Counted from the first letter of the stretch, positions 43,829 to 53,338 are shown. The stretch: 64,000 nucleotides of DNA from Hungatella effluvii (GCF_003201875.1 NZ_QJKD01000006.1:248001-312000), one strand, 5' to 3'. The notes: generated from the letters alone by a model not told the origin. A program made the numbers and translations.

Positions 43829-44326
43829 CGGCCGGATGAAACTCTCTATCTTATCTTTATAGAGCAGAAACCTGGATTTCGGAACCACGATTCCCTGACG
43901 CCACATCTCCATCAGCTCATCAAACACGACAAACTTCGCATCCACCACTTCCTCTGCCTGAAGCTTTAAATCTTCCAGATTCACATTCTGGCGGGTAATG
44001 TATGTATCCACAAACCGCTCCTTTAAACAGATGGAGTGGATCAGATGAAGCTCGTCTTTTGACGCGTGGATTCCGACTTCCTCTGAGAGCTCACGGAGCG
44101 CCCCTTCCACGCTGTTCTCACCCGTCAGCACAGATCCTCCGGTACACTCCCACAAAAGGCCGTACGGCTTATCCGGGTGCCTTCTGGTGAGCAGTATCTC
44201 CGATCTCTGGTTCACGGTCCAGACATCGGCTATTATATGGTACTCCCCAGGTCCCAGCGGCACGCCCCGCTCATGTGTATTTCCGGTCAGTTTCCTGTTC
44301 TCGTCGTAAACATCCCACAATTCCAT
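43823..44326 (-). CDS. Nudix hydrolase
   Basis: 167 residues. The Nudix box is complete: G-S-V-L-T-G-E, seven residues, REL-S-EE-V-G (around 65-87). N-terminal MELWDVYDENRKLTGNTHER is typical of the YfcD/IPP-isomerase-like subgroup acting on nucleotide sugars or isopentenyl diphosphate. Substrate unproven. Its stop overlaps tmcAL by six bases, an unusual tight convergent arrangement. Confidence 0.9.
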   Translation of the reverse strand: MELWDVYDENRKLTGNTHERGVPLGPGEYHIIADVWTVNQRSEILLTRRHPDKPYGLLWECTGGSVLTGENSVEGALRELSEEVGIHASKDELHLIHSICLKERFVDTYITRQNVNLEDLKLQAEEVVDAKFVVFDELMEMWRQGIVVPKSRFLLYKDKIESFIRPS

Positions 44327-44338
44327 AGGTTTTTCCTC

Positions 44339-44683
44339 CTAGAAATTGGCGCCGTTCCAGCCCCAGTGTTCCACTTCCTCGTATTTGATGTAAATCTTAT
44401 CCTGAGGAATTCCCAGCACCTCCTCATAAATCTGACACAGTCTGGCCGTAAGCTTATCGTAAGCTTCATCCGTAGTTCCGCCGAAAATCTTCACCTCCAC
44501 ATAAGCCAGTTTCGTATCATTCTTCCCCTTGAAATAAAGAGAATAATTGTCCTCAAAGCCAACCATCAGCCAGCTTTCTGATTTCCCCGGAATCAGGGAT
44601 ATTGCCTGTCCCAGCTTACCCTTCAGCGTTTCCTTCTCACTTTCTGTAAGCGGCACACTTACCTTGGAATTAATAAATGGCAT
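44339..44683 (-). CDS. MIF-like tautomerase
   Basis: 114 residues, the MIF/D-dopachrome tautomerase length (114-118). Catalytic Pro follows the initiator Met (MPFINSKVSV), and the fold pattern continues with LIPGKSESWLMVGFEDN, VEVKIFGGTTDEAYDKLTARL and IYIKYEEVEHWGWNG, close to MIF. Keto-enol isomerase activity is inferred. Start 44683 is set by AAGGAG and puts Pro at position 2; a longer frame upstream would destroy that. Confidence 0.9.
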   Translation of the reverse strand: MPFINSKVSVPLTESEKETLKGKLGQAISLIPGKSESWLMVGFEDNYSLYFKGKNDTKLAYVEVKIFGGTTDEAYDKLTARLCQIYEEVLGIPQDKIYIKYEEVEHWGWNGANF

Positions 44684-44741
44684 AATTTTACTCCTTCCTA
44701 TAATTTTCTCTATCATACCACAGTCAAAGAGAAAATGCCAT

Positions 44742-45965
44742 TCAGATTTCCGTAATTCCAACCCGGGTTTTATCTTCCAGCAGCAGCCCGGCCAACGTCT
44801 GTTCCGTCCCCAAAAACTGCAGGATATCCTCGATCTCTTTCCGGTTGTCCTTCGGCCCGCCCTGTTTCACCGCGCGGATCAGAATGTTTTTCGGAGTGTG
44901 TTCCATATCGATAAATTCCAGGATTTGAGTCCGGTAGCCCCTGTTTTCCAGGATCTCCGCCCGGAGGGCATCGGTGTATAAGGCTGCCATACGCTCCTTG
45001 ATCAGCCCGTACTGGAGCACCGGGCGCAGCAGCTCGTTGTCCATCTGTTTATTCAGCTCATGCTGACAGCAGGGGACGGAGAGAATCACTGAGGCATCCC
45101 ATTTTACCGCCTTTTCCAGGGCGTAATCCGTAGCCGTGTCGCAGGCGTGAAGCGTCACTACCATGTCCACATGGTCCACGCCGTCGTAGGAAGCAATATC
45201 GCCGTGATAAAACTTCAGCTTGTCGAAGCCATAAGCCACGCTTAGGCGGTTGCAGTGGTCGATCACGTCCTGCTTTAAGTCCAGTCCGATAATGCGCACC
45301 TCATAGCCCTTCAGCTCATGGAGATAATAATACATGGCAAATGTCAGGTATGATTTTCCGCATCCAAAATCGATGATTACATTTTCCCTGCTCTTGTCCA
45401 GTCTTGGGAGAATGTCCTCAATAAATTCCAGAAAACGGTTGATCTGGCGGAACTTATCGTAGCGGGAACGGACGACTTTTCCATCGGCTGTCATGACGCC
45501 TAAGTCCTCCAGAAATGCAACAGGCTTTCCTTCCTCCAGGATATAGCGCTTCTGCCGGTTGTGGGAGGCCACGTTCGGAGCCGCCACCATTTTCTGCTGA
45601 TTTTTCTTAACTTTAATCGTGACAGTCCCTTTCTTGCCAACCAACACACGGGCCTGTCCTCTGGATGATTCCACCTCTGCCTGCTTAAAACCGCTCTCCA
45701 TCAGTCCCAGCAAGTAGGATACGCCTTCTTCCCTCGTCAGATTTCGGTGAAATGCCTGTTTCTCCGTCAGTTCTTCCGCCTGGAAAACCATACCGCCTTT
45801 CAGCATAACCGGGCGCACCCGGACCTTCAGTGCTTTGCATGGGCCTGCCCCGTCCTTAAAGGCCGGATTGCTCAGGATTATCCTGAGCAGACTGTCGTCT
45901 AAAAAGTCCTCAAAGATCTTCTTAACCTCTTCTCTTTTTTCCAGAACCATACTGCTCTGCTCCAT
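44742..45965 (-). CDS. SAM-dependent methyltransferase (Methyltransf_32-like)
   Basis: 407 residues. N-terminal ~150 residues are helical and basic (RVRPVMLKGG, KGTVTIKVKKNQQKM), then a class I methyltransferase fold: motif I IIDFGCGKSYLTFAM, motif II IIGLDLKQDVIDHC, VVTLHACDTATDYAL and SVPCCQHELNKQ. The PCC-x-H segment and HACDTA are typical of the PF13679 group related to RNA-modifying methyltransferases. Substrate unknown. Ends 58 bases before the tautomerase start. Confidence 0.85.
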   Translation of the reverse strand: MEQSSMVLEKREEVKKIFEDFLDDSLLRIILSNPAFKDGAGPCKALKVRVRPVMLKGGMVFQAEELTEKQAFHRNLTREEGVSYLLGLMESGFKQAEVESSRGQARVLVGKKGTVTIKVKKNQQKMVAAPNVASHNRQKRYILEEGKPVAFLEDLGVMTADGKVVRSRYDKFRQINRFLEFIEDILPRLDKSRENVIIDFGCGKSYLTFAMYYYLHELKGYEVRIIGLDLKQDVIDHCNRLSVAYGFDKLKFYHGDIASYDGVDHVDMVVTLHACDTATDYALEKAVKWDASVILSVPCCQHELNKQMDNELLRPVLQYGLIKERMAALYTDALRAEILENRGYRTQILEFIDMEHTPKNILIRAVKQGGPKDNRKEIEDILQFLGTEQTLAGLLLEDKTRVGITEI

Positions 45966-45984
45966 AAAATATTCCCCTGTTCTC

Positions 45985-46626
45985 TTAATTCTCTGCCGAT
46001 ACCCAGCTGCTTCTTAAGAGCTCCGGATGCGGCTCCAAATGCGCGTAATCATTAAAACGTTCCACGGTAAAGCGCGTATTGCCCGGGTTATAGGCCACCT
46101 CGGTAATGCTGCAGTTTTCCAGTGAATTGCCGAGCAGCCGGTATCTGGCCGGTTCCATGCCTAAAAATGCGGAGGTCATGCTTCGGATTACACCGCCGTG
46201 AGTGACTACCGCAACCGTCTGATAACCTCTCTCAGCAATCTCATGAAATACCGGCATCACCCGCCGGATCACGTCTCCCGCGCACTCTCCGCCCGGATAC
46301 GGCAAGTCGGCTTCCATCTTTTCCTGTTCCTTCTTAAATGCAGCAAATTTTACCGCAATATCCTCGTCGCACATTCCTTCCATCTCGCCGAAGGAGATCT
46401 CGCGCAGCTCCTCCTTTACAATGTGTTCCACATTCCAGAAGCGGTTTGCCGTCTCCGCAGTCTGAAACGCCCGCAGCAAATGGCTGGAGTATACAGCTTC
46501 AATCTTCTCTCCTGCCAGACGTTCTCCCAAAAGCTCCGCCTGTCGGAAGCCCTCTAAAGCCAAATCCACATTGACGTTGCACAGCTGGCTGCACTGGCGG
46601 CCATGACGAATCAGATACAGTCTCAT
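45985..46626 (-). CDS. Histidine phosphatase superfamily protein
   Basis: 213 residues. Catalytic LIRHGRQ at the N-terminus, supporting E in SFGEMEG (with IYSSHLLRAFQTAE-like core) and the second His in AVVTHGGVIRSM. Typical of phosphoglycerate-mutase-like phosphatases (cobalamin, sugar or nucleotide phosphates). Start 46626 is set by GGGAGGAAGATCGG. It is 20 bases before the methyltransferase gene and may be co-transcribed. Confidence 0.9.
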   Translation of the reverse strand: MRLYLIRHGRQCSQLCNVNVDLALEGFRQAELLGERLAGEKIEAVYSSHLLRAFQTAETANRFWNVEHIVKEELREISFGEMEGMCDEDIAVKFAAFKKEQEKMEADLPYPGGECAGDVIRRVMPVFHEIAERGYQTVAVVTHGGVIRSMTSAFLGMEPARYRLLGNSLENCSITEVAYNPGNTRFTVERFNDYAHLEPHPELLRSSWVSAEN

Positions 46627-46683
46627 CCGATCTTCCTCCCAATTTCTCTTCTCTGTCAAATAGTAACAGTTCAGATGGCTCAT

Positions 46684-46732
46684 CTTCTTGACCGAAAAAG
46701 CCGGTCAAGAAGCATCGGATGTTCATCCGATG
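46684..46732 (-). terminator. Two tandem hairpins upstream of the histidine phosphatase gene
   Basis: CTTCTTGACCG (46684-46694) pairs with 46702-46712, and CATCGGAT (46713-46720) with ATCCGATG (46725-46732), back to back. Neither has a long T-run; see the companion entries for the other two stems. Confidence 0.5.
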
Positions 46733-46733
46733 T

Positions 46734-46794
46734 AAAAATCAGTGCAAAAACGGTCTTATAAGCAAGCTTAACGCCCGCCTTTGCACTGATTTTT
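46734..46794 (-). terminator. Wide 15-bp hairpin flanked by A5/T5 on both ends
   Basis: AAAAATCAGTGCAAA (46734-46748) and its exact complement (46780-46794) enclose a 31-base loop with an inner AAGC/GCTT pair. The T5 end makes it a possible terminator in both directions. Confidence 0.6.
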
Positions 46795-46822
46795 ACGCCG
46801 TCTGAACTGTTACTTCAAGTAC

Positions 46823-46862
46823 GGCCCAGATGGGTGTTCGTTCATCTGGGCCTATCTTTTTT
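46823..46862. terminator. Hairpin with T-run between DUF711 gene and hairpin cluster
   Basis: GGCCCAGATG (46823-46832), 10-base loop, CATCTGGGCC (46843-46852), then a TATCTTTTTT run on the plus strand. On the minus strand it directly follows the DUF711 stop. Confidence 0.6.
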
Positions 46863-46866
46863 AATC

Positions 46867-48231
46867 CTAATTTTTAAAGCTGTGGATCGGGGCCGGAATT
46901 CTGCCTCCGCGGGTTACGAACTTCTCACAGGAATAGGGATTGACCGGCATAACCGGGGCGTAGCCAAGCAGACCGCCGAATTCCACCGTATCCCCAATGG
47001 TCTTTCCTATCACCGGTATAAGTCTGACAGCAGTCGTCTTCTGGTTGATCATACCGATAGCCGCCTCATCCGCAATAATTCCTGCTATGGTCGTCGAAGG
47101 CGTATCGCCTGGGATCGCAATCATATCGAGGCCTACGGAGCAGACACACGTCATCGCTTCCAGCTTTTCGATCGTCAGGGCTCCCATGGAAACCGCATCG
47201 ATCATCCCCTGGTCCTCGCTGACCGGGATAAATGCACCGCTTAAGCCGCCTACATAGGAGGAAGCCATGACGCCGCCCTTCTTCACCTGATCGTTTAACA
47301 TGGCGAGAGCCGCCGTCGTTCCCGGAGCGCCTACACGCTCCAGACCGATCTCTTCCAGAATCTCAGCGACACTGTCGCCGACAGCCGGAGTCGGAGCAAG
47401 GGACAGATCAATGATGCCGAACGGGATATTTAAGCGTCTGGAGGCCTCCTGAGCCACCAGCTGTCCGACTCTCGTGATCTTAAACGCCGTCTTCTTGATA
47501 GTCTCACAGAGGACCTCAAAATCCTTTCCTCTCGCCGTCTCGATGGCCGTCTTTACAACCCCCGGTCCGCTGACGCCCACGTTGATGATGGACTCGGCCT
47601 CCGTCACGCCGTGGAACGCGCCCGCCATAAACGGATTGTCGTCAGGCGCATTACAGAAGACGACCAGTTTGGCGCAGCCCAGAGAATCAGACTCCTTCGT
47701 CGCTTCCGCCGTCGCCAGCACGATCTCGCCCATCAGCTTCACGGCATCCATGTTGATGCCCGTCTTTGTGGAACCCACGTTGACAGAGCTGCACACGCGC
47801 TCCGTAACGGCAAGCGCCTGCGGAATGGAACGAATCAGCCTTTCGTCCGCATCGGTCATACCCTTGCTCACCAGAGCGGAATAACCGCCAATAAAGTTTA
47901 CACCAACCTCGTGAGCCGCCCGGTCGAGGGTCTTTGCAATGGTCACATAGTCCTCCGGACTCTTGCAGGCCGCCGCGCCAACCATGGCGATGGGGGTAAC
48001 GGAAATTCTCTTATTTACGATCGGGATGCCGAAATCGCGCTCAATCTCTCTGCCGACTGCGACGAGATTTTTAGCTGTAGTGGTGATCTTGTTATAGACC
48101 TTCTCATTGACCGCATCTAAATCGCTGTCGCTGCAGTCCAGAAGGCTGATACCCAGGGTAATCGTTCTGACATCCAGCTTCTCCTGTTCTATCATTTTAT
48201 TTGTTTCATTTACTTCAAACATATTCAACAT
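46867..48231 (-). CDS. DUF711 (PFL-like) family protein
   Basis: About 454 residues, the usual length. The family is glycyl-radical/PFL-fold-like and of unknown activity but is strictly linked to a small ACT protein encoded just upstream, as here (33-base gap). Seen: [15 protein letters not shown] near the start, [17 protein letters not shown], and Gly/Ala-rich blocks ([30 protein letters not shown]). Start 48231 ([12 protein letters not shown]) is used because an ATG 12 bases earlier sits one base from its putative ribosome site. Confidence 0.9.
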   Translation of the reverse strand: MLNMFEVNETNKMIEQEKLDVRTITLGISLLDCSDSDLDAVNEKVYNKITTTAKNLVAVGREIERDFGIPIVNKRISVTPIAMVGAAACKSPEDYVTIAKTLDRAAHEVGVNFIGGYSALVSKGMTDADERLIRSIPQALAVTERVCSSVNVGSTKTGINMDAVKLMGEIVLATAEATKESDSLGCAKLVVFCNAPDDNPFMAGAFHGVTEAESIINVGVSGPGVVKTAIETARGKDFEVLCETIKKTAFKITRVGQLVAQEASRRLNIPFGIIDLSLAPTPAVGDSVAEILEEIGLERVGAPGTTAALAMLNDQVKKGGVMASSYVGGLSGAFIPVSEDQGMIDAVSMGALTIEKLEAMTCVCSVGLDMIAIPGDTPSTTIAGIIADEAAIGMINQKTTAVRLIPVIGKTIGDTVEFGGLLGYAPVMPVNPYSCEKFVTRGGRIPAPIHSFKN

Positions 48232-48264
48232 ATCAATGACCATCCTTTTTCTTTTTCGCTGCTG

Positions 48265-48537
48265 TCAGATACGATGCATCTTAGTAAAAATATCCTCGCG
48301 CTGGCATTTTACCTTAACACCGATCTCGTCTCCGATCTGTTCCAGTTCATCGGCAAGCTCTCCAAAAGGTTTTGTGGCGTCGTTCGTGTCGACAATCATC
48401 ATCATATTAAAGAAATCCTGTACGATGGTCTGTGAGATATCCAGGATATTCACCCGGTTGTTCGCCAGGTATGTGCAAATTTTTGCAATGATCCCTACGG
48501 TGTCTTTTCCAACTACTGTGATAATGGTTTTCTTCAT
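48265..48537 (-). CDS. ACT-domain protein, partner of DUF711
   Basis: 90 residues, a single ACT domain (KKTIITVVGKDTVGIIAKIC, NILDISQTIVQDFFNMMMIVD) of the GcvR-like group, expected to bind an amino acid and modulate its partner. It is immediately upstream of the DUF711 gene on the same strand. Confidence 0.92.
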   Translation of the reverse strand: MKKTIITVVGKDTVGIIAKICTYLANNRVNILDISQTIVQDFFNMMMIVDTNDATKPFGELADELEQIGDEIGVKVKCQREDIFTKMHRI

Positions 48538-48555
48538 GCTGCTTTTTCTCCTCTT

Positions 48556-49353
48556 TTATATAGTGATAATTTCCGACATCCTGTCTCTTCCCGCAACCGC
48601 GATCGAAAAATCGGACGCCTTAAATGGATTATCTCCGTCTGTAATCTCCAGCTTTACGGTCTCGTAAGCCAGCTCTTCATAATTATTTTCCTTGCTTAAA
48701 TGGCCAAGCAGAATCCGTTTTAAATTATCGTGCAGAATGCAGCACAGAAGGCGTCCGGCGTTCTCGTTGGAGAGATGGCCGTGATCCCCTAAAATACGGC
48801 GCTTCAGGTAGTAAGGATAAGGTCCTGCCTGCAGCATGTTGACATCGTGGTTTGATTCCAGCAAAAGCGCATCGAGTCCCTGTAAATGATCGATTATGTA
48901 CTGGTCATAGTGCCCCATGTCCGTTGCCACCGCCACTGATTTGTGGTCATGCTGGATCCGGTATGCCACCGGATTTGCCGCGTCGTGATCGATCGAGAAA
49001 GGCTTTACCTCCAGATCGCCGACAAAGAAGTCCACATCCGGACAGATCGGATGGTACAGATCTCTGGGATACTCTCCCAGATACTTCTGCTTCGATACCT
49101 CCTCCAGCGTTTCCTTTGTCCCATAGAGAGGAACACCATACTTTCTTGCCAGGACTCCCAGTCCCTTTGTATGATCAGAATGCTCGTGCGTGATGACGAT
49201 TCCGTCGAGCTCGCTGCCTTTTAAACCAATTTCATTTAGGCCCTGCTCAATCCTCTTATTGTTGATGCCTGCATCCACCAGAATATGGGAGTTGTCCGAA
49301 CCAACATAGATGCAGTTTCCGCTGCTTCCGCTCGCTATACTTACCAGTCTCAT
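48556..49353 (-). CDS. MBL-fold metallo-hydrolase (YycJ/WalJ-like)
   Basis: 265 residues. Metallo-beta-lactamase fold with IVITHEHSDHTKGLG (HxHxDH), downstream His ligands in ATDMGHYDQ and LLLESNHD, and HLSKENN. The length and the S-G-S-S-G-N N-terminus (SIASGSSGNCIYVG) match YycJ, an exonuclease-like factor. It overlaps coaE by four bases (ATGA), so the two are coupled. Confidence 0.9.
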   Translation of the reverse strand: MRLVSIASGSSGNCIYVGSDNSHILVDAGINNKRIEQGLNEIGLKGSELDGIVITHEHSDHTKGLGVLARKYGVPLYGTKETLEEVSKQKYLGEYPRDLYHPICPDVDFFVGDLEVKPFSIDHDAANPVAYRIQHDHKSVAVATDMGHYDQYIIDHLQGLDALLLESNHDVNMLQAGPYPYYLKRRILGDHGHLSNENAGRLLCCILHDNLKRILLGHLSKENNYEELAYETVKLEITDGDNPFKASDFSIAVAGRDRMSEIITI

Positions 49354-49940
49354 GTTTTCCGTCCTTTATCTTTCAATAGGGCCTCCAGCCCGGCTTTTAC
49401 CTCTTCCACGGTCCCGTTGTTATCAATCACCCGGTCCGCCAGTTCCCGGAATTCCTCATCCGACAGCTGATTCTTCATGATGCTTAGGGAACGCTCTCTG
49501 CTGTATCCCCTGTTTTCTTTCAGGCGCCTGATGCGATTCTCTTCCGATGTATAAACATACCACATTTCATCGTAGATGTCATCCTGTTCCCTGCCCATAA
49601 TTGCAGATTCTACCACAATTAAGTCCGCTTGTGAAGAAGAAATTTTATCTTTGATCGTTTTCCACACCATCGGATGGATGATTCCGTTCATCGTCTCAAG
49701 CGCATTTTGGTCATGAAAAATGAGTGCGGAAAGCAGCGGACGGTCAATGGTGCCATCCGGTTTTAAGAAGCTGTTCCCCAGGGCGCGGACGACCATCTCG
49801 TAGCCCTCGTGCCCCGGTTCCATCAGCTCATGCGCCACCTGATCGGCGACAATAATTTCTGCTCCGTACTCTGTCTGCAGGATATCGAGAATCCGGCTCT
49901 TCCCGGCGCCGACTCCACCTGTCAGTCCTATCACTCTCAC
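49350..49940 (-). CDS. coaE: Dephospho-CoA kinase
   Basis: About 196 residues. Last step of CoA synthesis. P-loop GLTGGVGAGKS, DxVAHEL motif (DQVAHELMEPG), FLKPDGTIDRPLLSALIFHD and SIMKNQLSDEEFRELAD. Start chosen as GTG 49940 (VRVIGLTGG) because GAGGGAG lies six bases before it; an earlier GTG at 49973 lacks one. It lies 42 bases after polA, a frequent neighbour pairing in Firmicutes. Confidence 0.93.
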   Translation of the reverse strand: MRVIGLTGGVGAGKSRILDILQTEYGAEIIVADQVAHELMEPGHEGYEMVVRALGNSFLKPDGTIDRPLLSALIFHDQNALETMNGIIHPMVWKTIKDKISSSQADLIVVESAIMGREQDDIYDEMWYVYTSEENRIRRLKENRGYSRERSLSIMKNQLSDEEFRELADRVIDNNGTVEEVKAGLEALLKDKGRKT

Positions 49941-49982
49941 TTTTTCTCCCTCTCTCCTGTAAGGCAAATACACGCCCTGGTC

Positions 49983-52625
49983 CTATTTGGCGTCAAACCA
50001 GGAATCTCCGACGTTCGCTTCCACCTCAAGAGAAACTGATAAATCCGCTGCATGCTTCATCTCGTCCACCAAAAGCGCCTTTACCGCTTCCACTTCGTCC
50101 TTCTGCGTCTCGATCAGAAGCTCATCGTGAACCTGTAAAACAATGCGCGATTTAAGGCCTTTCGCCTTCAATGCACGATCCACACGTATCATTGCGATCT
50201 TCATGATGTCGGCCGCCGTTCCCTGAATCGGGGAGTTCATGGCCACACGCTCGCCGAAGGAGCGCTGCATAAAATTAGTAGATTTCAGTTCCGGCACCGG
50301 ACGCCTTCTGCCAAACATGCTGACCGCATAGCCGGTCTCTTTGGCGTCTGCCACAAGCCTGTCTAAGAATTCCTTAACGCCCGGATACGTCTCAAAATAC
50401 TTATTGATATACTCCGTCGCCTCTTTCCTGGATATGCTTAAGCCCTCGCTCAGTCCGAAGGAGCTGATACCGTACACGATTCCGAAATTTACCGCCTTGG
50501 CATTTCTTCTCTGCAGCGGCGTCACCTCGTCCAGAGGCGTATGGAAGACCTCGGAAGCCGTGATGGCATGAATGTCATCCGCATGGCGGTAGGCTCCGAT
50601 CAGCCTCTCATCTCCAGACATATGCGCCAGGACACGAAGCTCGATCTGGGAATAGTCGGCGTCGATGAAGACACAGCCATCCTCCGGCACGAATATCTTC
50701 CGAATTTCACGTCCCAGCTCCATACGAACCGGGATGTTCTGAAGGTTCGGCTCCGTACTGCTGATTCTTCCCGTAGCCGTGATGGTCTGGTTAAAAGTCC
50801 CGTGAATTCTCTCATCCGGCCCGATATAGACGGCCAGACCTTCCGCATAGGTGGAATTCAGCTTGGTGAGCTGACGGTAGTCGAGAATCATCTGTACCAC
50901 CGGATAATCGGGAGCCAGTTTGTCCAGCACATCGGCTGCCGTGGAATAACCGGATTTCGTCTTTTTCCCATTGGGCAGCTTCATATGGTCAAACAGAACC
51001 TCGCCCAGCTGCTTGGGAGAATTGATATTAAAGGTTTCCCCTGTTTCCTCATAAATCTTCTGCTCCAGCGCGACAATCTGCACCTTTAAGCGGTCTCCGT
51101 ACTCCTTCAGCCGCTCTCTCTCCGCCTTGATTCCCACCTGCTCCATGTGGAAAAGGCTGTAGATCAGCGGCATCTCAATATCGGTAAAGAGGCTGTACAT
51201 CTCGGCCTTCTTAAGCTCCTCGGTCAGACGGTCCGCACTCATAAAGGCGATATAGCCCATGTAGCAGATGCACGTAAACGCCTTCTTCTCATCGCTCTCA
51301 AGCGCCTTTTTAATCGTCTGTTTTCCTAATAAATCGGCTCTGGACGGGACGGTCATGCCCAGATAATCACGGGCAAGATCATCGTAATCATACGTATCCT
51401 TAAGCGGATTTAAGAGGTAACCAGCCACACTGGCGTCAAACAGCGGGCTGTCTGATTCGGCTTTCAAAAATGGAAGCAGCGGCTTTAGCTTGAGCACAGA
51501 TACCCGTTCGCATGATCTGCACAAATCCCTTGCCTTTTCCACCAGATATTCCGCCCGCATAAAGCCCTGGGGGACGAAACAGTAGGTGGCTTCCTCTCCT
51601 GTGCAGAGCGCCATGGCAGTCAGCTCATGGTCCAGGGTCACAAGTTCCAGGCCAATCTTCGCCCCGGCTTTGCAGGCGGCAAAGATGGCTTCTGCTTCTC
51701 CAAAATCGGTGACCATCTGAAAATGTGCCTCCGCCGACGGACTCTCCACCGGTGTATCCGAGAAACGGGAAAGGAGTGATTTAAACTCCAGACGCTTCAT
51801 ATACTGGTAAGCGGCCGGTGTATATAAGTTGTCCGCTTTGGCATCGTCATAGGAAAATTCTATTCCGCAGTTTATATTGATCGTTGCCAGCTCCTTGCTC
51901 AGCTGTGCAAGACTGTAATTCTCTTCCAGTGACTTCTTCGCTCTTGGCGGTTTGATCTCCTCTATATGGGCGTAAGCGTTCTCAATACTTCCGTATGCCT
52001 CTATAATGGCAGCGGCCGTCTTCTCTCCGATGGACGGTACTCCGGGAATGTTGTCGGAGGAATCTCCCATCAGGGCCTTCATATCGATAAATTCCGTTGG
52101 AGTCACATGGTACTCATTCTTCACATCCTCCGGATAGTAGTCTTTAATCTCCGTACCGCCCCTGCTGGTCTTGGGAATTCGGATCTTGATATGCTCGTCG
52201 GCCAGCTGGAGCAGATCACGGTCACCTGATACCACGACCACCTCCACGCCCTTCGCCTGGCTTTCTTTCGCCACAGTTCCCAGAATATCATCAGCCTCGT
52301 AACCTGCCAGCGTAAGGATGGGCACCTCCATGGCACCGAGGACTTCTTTCATCAAATCCACCTGCTCGTGAAGCTCCTCCGGCATAGGTTTTCGCGTTCC
52401 CTTATACGGTTCGAACATCTTATGGCGGAATGTGGGTTCCTTCCGGTCAAAGGCCACCGCCACATGGTCTGCCTGCTCTTCTTCCAGAATCTTAAACATA
52501 ATGTTCAAAAATCCGTATACGGCGTTGGTATGGAGCCCCTCTGAATTTGTCAGCTCAGGAACTCCGTAGAATGCCCTGCTCATGATGCTGTGTCCGTCTA
52601 TTAATACTATTTTCTCTTTGTCCAT
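49983..52625 (-). CDS. polA: DNA polymerase I
   Basis: 880 residues. 5'-nuclease domain first (LIDGHSIMSRAFYGVP, YEADDILGTV, SGDRDLLQL), a central exonuclease-like domain, then the polymerase: DADYSQIELRVLAHMSGD (motif A), RRNAKAVNFGIVYG (O-helix) and VHDELL (motif C). The 3'-5' exonuclease active site is degenerate: where the first acidic pair (DxE) is expected the sequence reads IGLELVTL, as in Bacillus-type Pol I, so proofreading is probably lost. Start 52625 is set by AGGAGAG. It serves gap filling and primer removal. Confidence 0.96.
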   Translation of the reverse strand: MDKEKIVLIDGHSIMSRAFYGVPELTNSEGLHTNAVYGFLNIMFKILEEEQADHVAVAFDRKEPTFRHKMFEPYKGTRKPMPEELHEQVDLMKEVLGAMEVPILTLAGYEADDILGTVAKESQAKGVEVVVVSGDRDLLQLADEHIKIRIPKTSRGGTEIKDYYPEDVKNEYHVTPTEFIDMKALMGDSSDNIPGVPSIGEKTAAAIIEAYGSIENAYAHIEEIKPPRAKKSLEENYSLAQLSKELATININCGIEFSYDDAKADNLYTPAAYQYMKRLEFKSLLSRFSDTPVESPSAEAHFQMVTDFGEAEAIFAACKAGAKIGLELVTLDHELTAMALCTGEEATYCFVPQGFMRAEYLVEKARDLCRSCERVSVLKLKPLLPFLKAESDSPLFDASVAGYLLNPLKDTYDYDDLARDYLGMTVPSRADLLGKQTIKKALESDEKKAFTCICYMGYIAFMSADRLTEELKKAEMYSLFTDIEMPLIYSLFHMEQVGIKAERERLKEYGDRLKVQIVALEQKIYEETGETFNINSPKQLGEVLFDHMKLPNGKKTKSGYSTAADVLDKLAPDYPVVQMILDYRQLTKLNSTYAEGLAVYIGPDERIHGTFNQTITATGRISSTEPNLQNIPVRMELGREIRKIFVPEDGCVFIDADYSQIELRVLAHMSGDERLIGAYRHADDIHAITASEVFHTPLDEVTPLQRRNAKAVNFGIVYGISSFGLSEGLSISRKEATEYINKYFETYPGVKEFLDRLVADAKETGYAVSMFGRRRPVPELKSTNFMQRSFGERVAMNSPIQGTAADIMKIAMIRVDRALKAKGLKSRIVLQVHDELLIETQKDEVEAVKALLVDEMKHAADLSVSLEVEANVGDSWFDAK

Positions 52626-52636
52626 GTTCTCTCCTG

Positions 52637-52984
52637 TCAGATGAGTCCCGACTGCAGCCAGATACGGCACTGCAGAAGGACCGTAATAATTAATGCCATA
52701 ACGCTGAGTGTGGATACCGCATAGCGCACGATCTTAACGAGCCGAGCTGCTTCCAGTCTTTCCCTGGACTGTTCGATCGCTGTCTCAAGCGCTCCCTTGA
52801 TGTTATAATTGCCCGTCTCGGAGTCCAACTGCCGGATTCCCACGTCAACAGTAAAATATATCTCCAGCTCTTCCCTGCATTCCGGGCAATGTTCAATATG
52901 CTCCAGAAATTCAAAGAGTTCTTCATCAGTCAGTTCGTTCTTAATATAAGGCATTACAAGGCTTTCCGCTTCTTTACATGTCAC
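52637..52984 (-). CDS. Zinc-finger (zf-HC2-like) membrane protein, anti-sigma type
   Basis: 115 residues. N-terminal zinc-finger pattern of anti-sigma factors: CKEAESLVMPYIKNELTDEE, then HIEHCPECREELEIY (H-x3-C-x2-C). A C-terminal membrane helix (~88-108). Normally paired with an ECF sigma factor, but none is adjacent, so it may be an orphan with another partner. It lies 11 bases upstream of polA. GGAGGT ribosome site. Confidence 0.78.
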   Translation of the reverse strand: MTCKEAESLVMPYIKNELTDEELFEFLEHIEHCPECREELEIYFTVDVGIRQLDSETGNYNIKGALETAIEQSRERLEAARLVKIVRYAVSTLSVMALIITVLLQCRIWLQSGLI

Positions 52985-53066
52985 CTCCGGACACCTCCTT
53001 CCACAAATCTCTATCTATCATACAATATATTTCCACCATTTTCAATTTAATAATCATAAAAAACAC

Positions 53067-53095
53067 TTGCCAAATGGAAAATCCTGTGATAAAAT
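53067..53095 (+). promoter_or_regulatory. Promoter of tRNA-Leu
   Basis: TTGCCA (53067-53072), 17 bases, TAAAAT (53090-53095); 22 bases upstream of the tRNA. Confidence 0.75.
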
Positions 53096-53116
53096 AATCA
53101 ACGCTGTGATTGTTAC

Positions 53117-53199
53117 GCCGGCTTGTCGGAATGGCAGACGAGGTGGACTCAAAATCCATTGGTGGCAACACCGTGCGGGTTCAAGTCCCGCAGCCGGCA
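53117..53199 (+). tRNA. tRNA-Leu (anticodon CAA)
   Basis: The acceptor stem GCCGGCT pairs with AGCCGGC; the D-arm, long variable arm and T-loop (GGTTCAAGTCC) are standard for leucine. The anticodon stem GTGGA/TCCAT encloses CTCAAAA, so the anticodon is CAA, reading TTG codons. The 3' CCA is not encoded. Confidence 0.95.
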
Positions 53200-53220
53200 C
53201 TACACCCTTGGCAGGGAATC

Positions 53221-53262
53221 GGACTAAAAATAACGTATCTGCGTTATTTTTGGTCCTTTTTT
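53221..53262 (+). terminator. Terminator of the tRNA-Leu gene
   Basis: Perfect 15-bp stem (one T-G pair) 53221-53235 with 53242-53256, 6-base loop, then T6. Confidence 0.9.
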
Positions 53263-53338
53263 CTATTAAAAAAGGGGACCCGCCGAATGCAGCAGATTCC
53301 CTTTTACTTTAAACGCGATACGGTTCTACGATACCATT

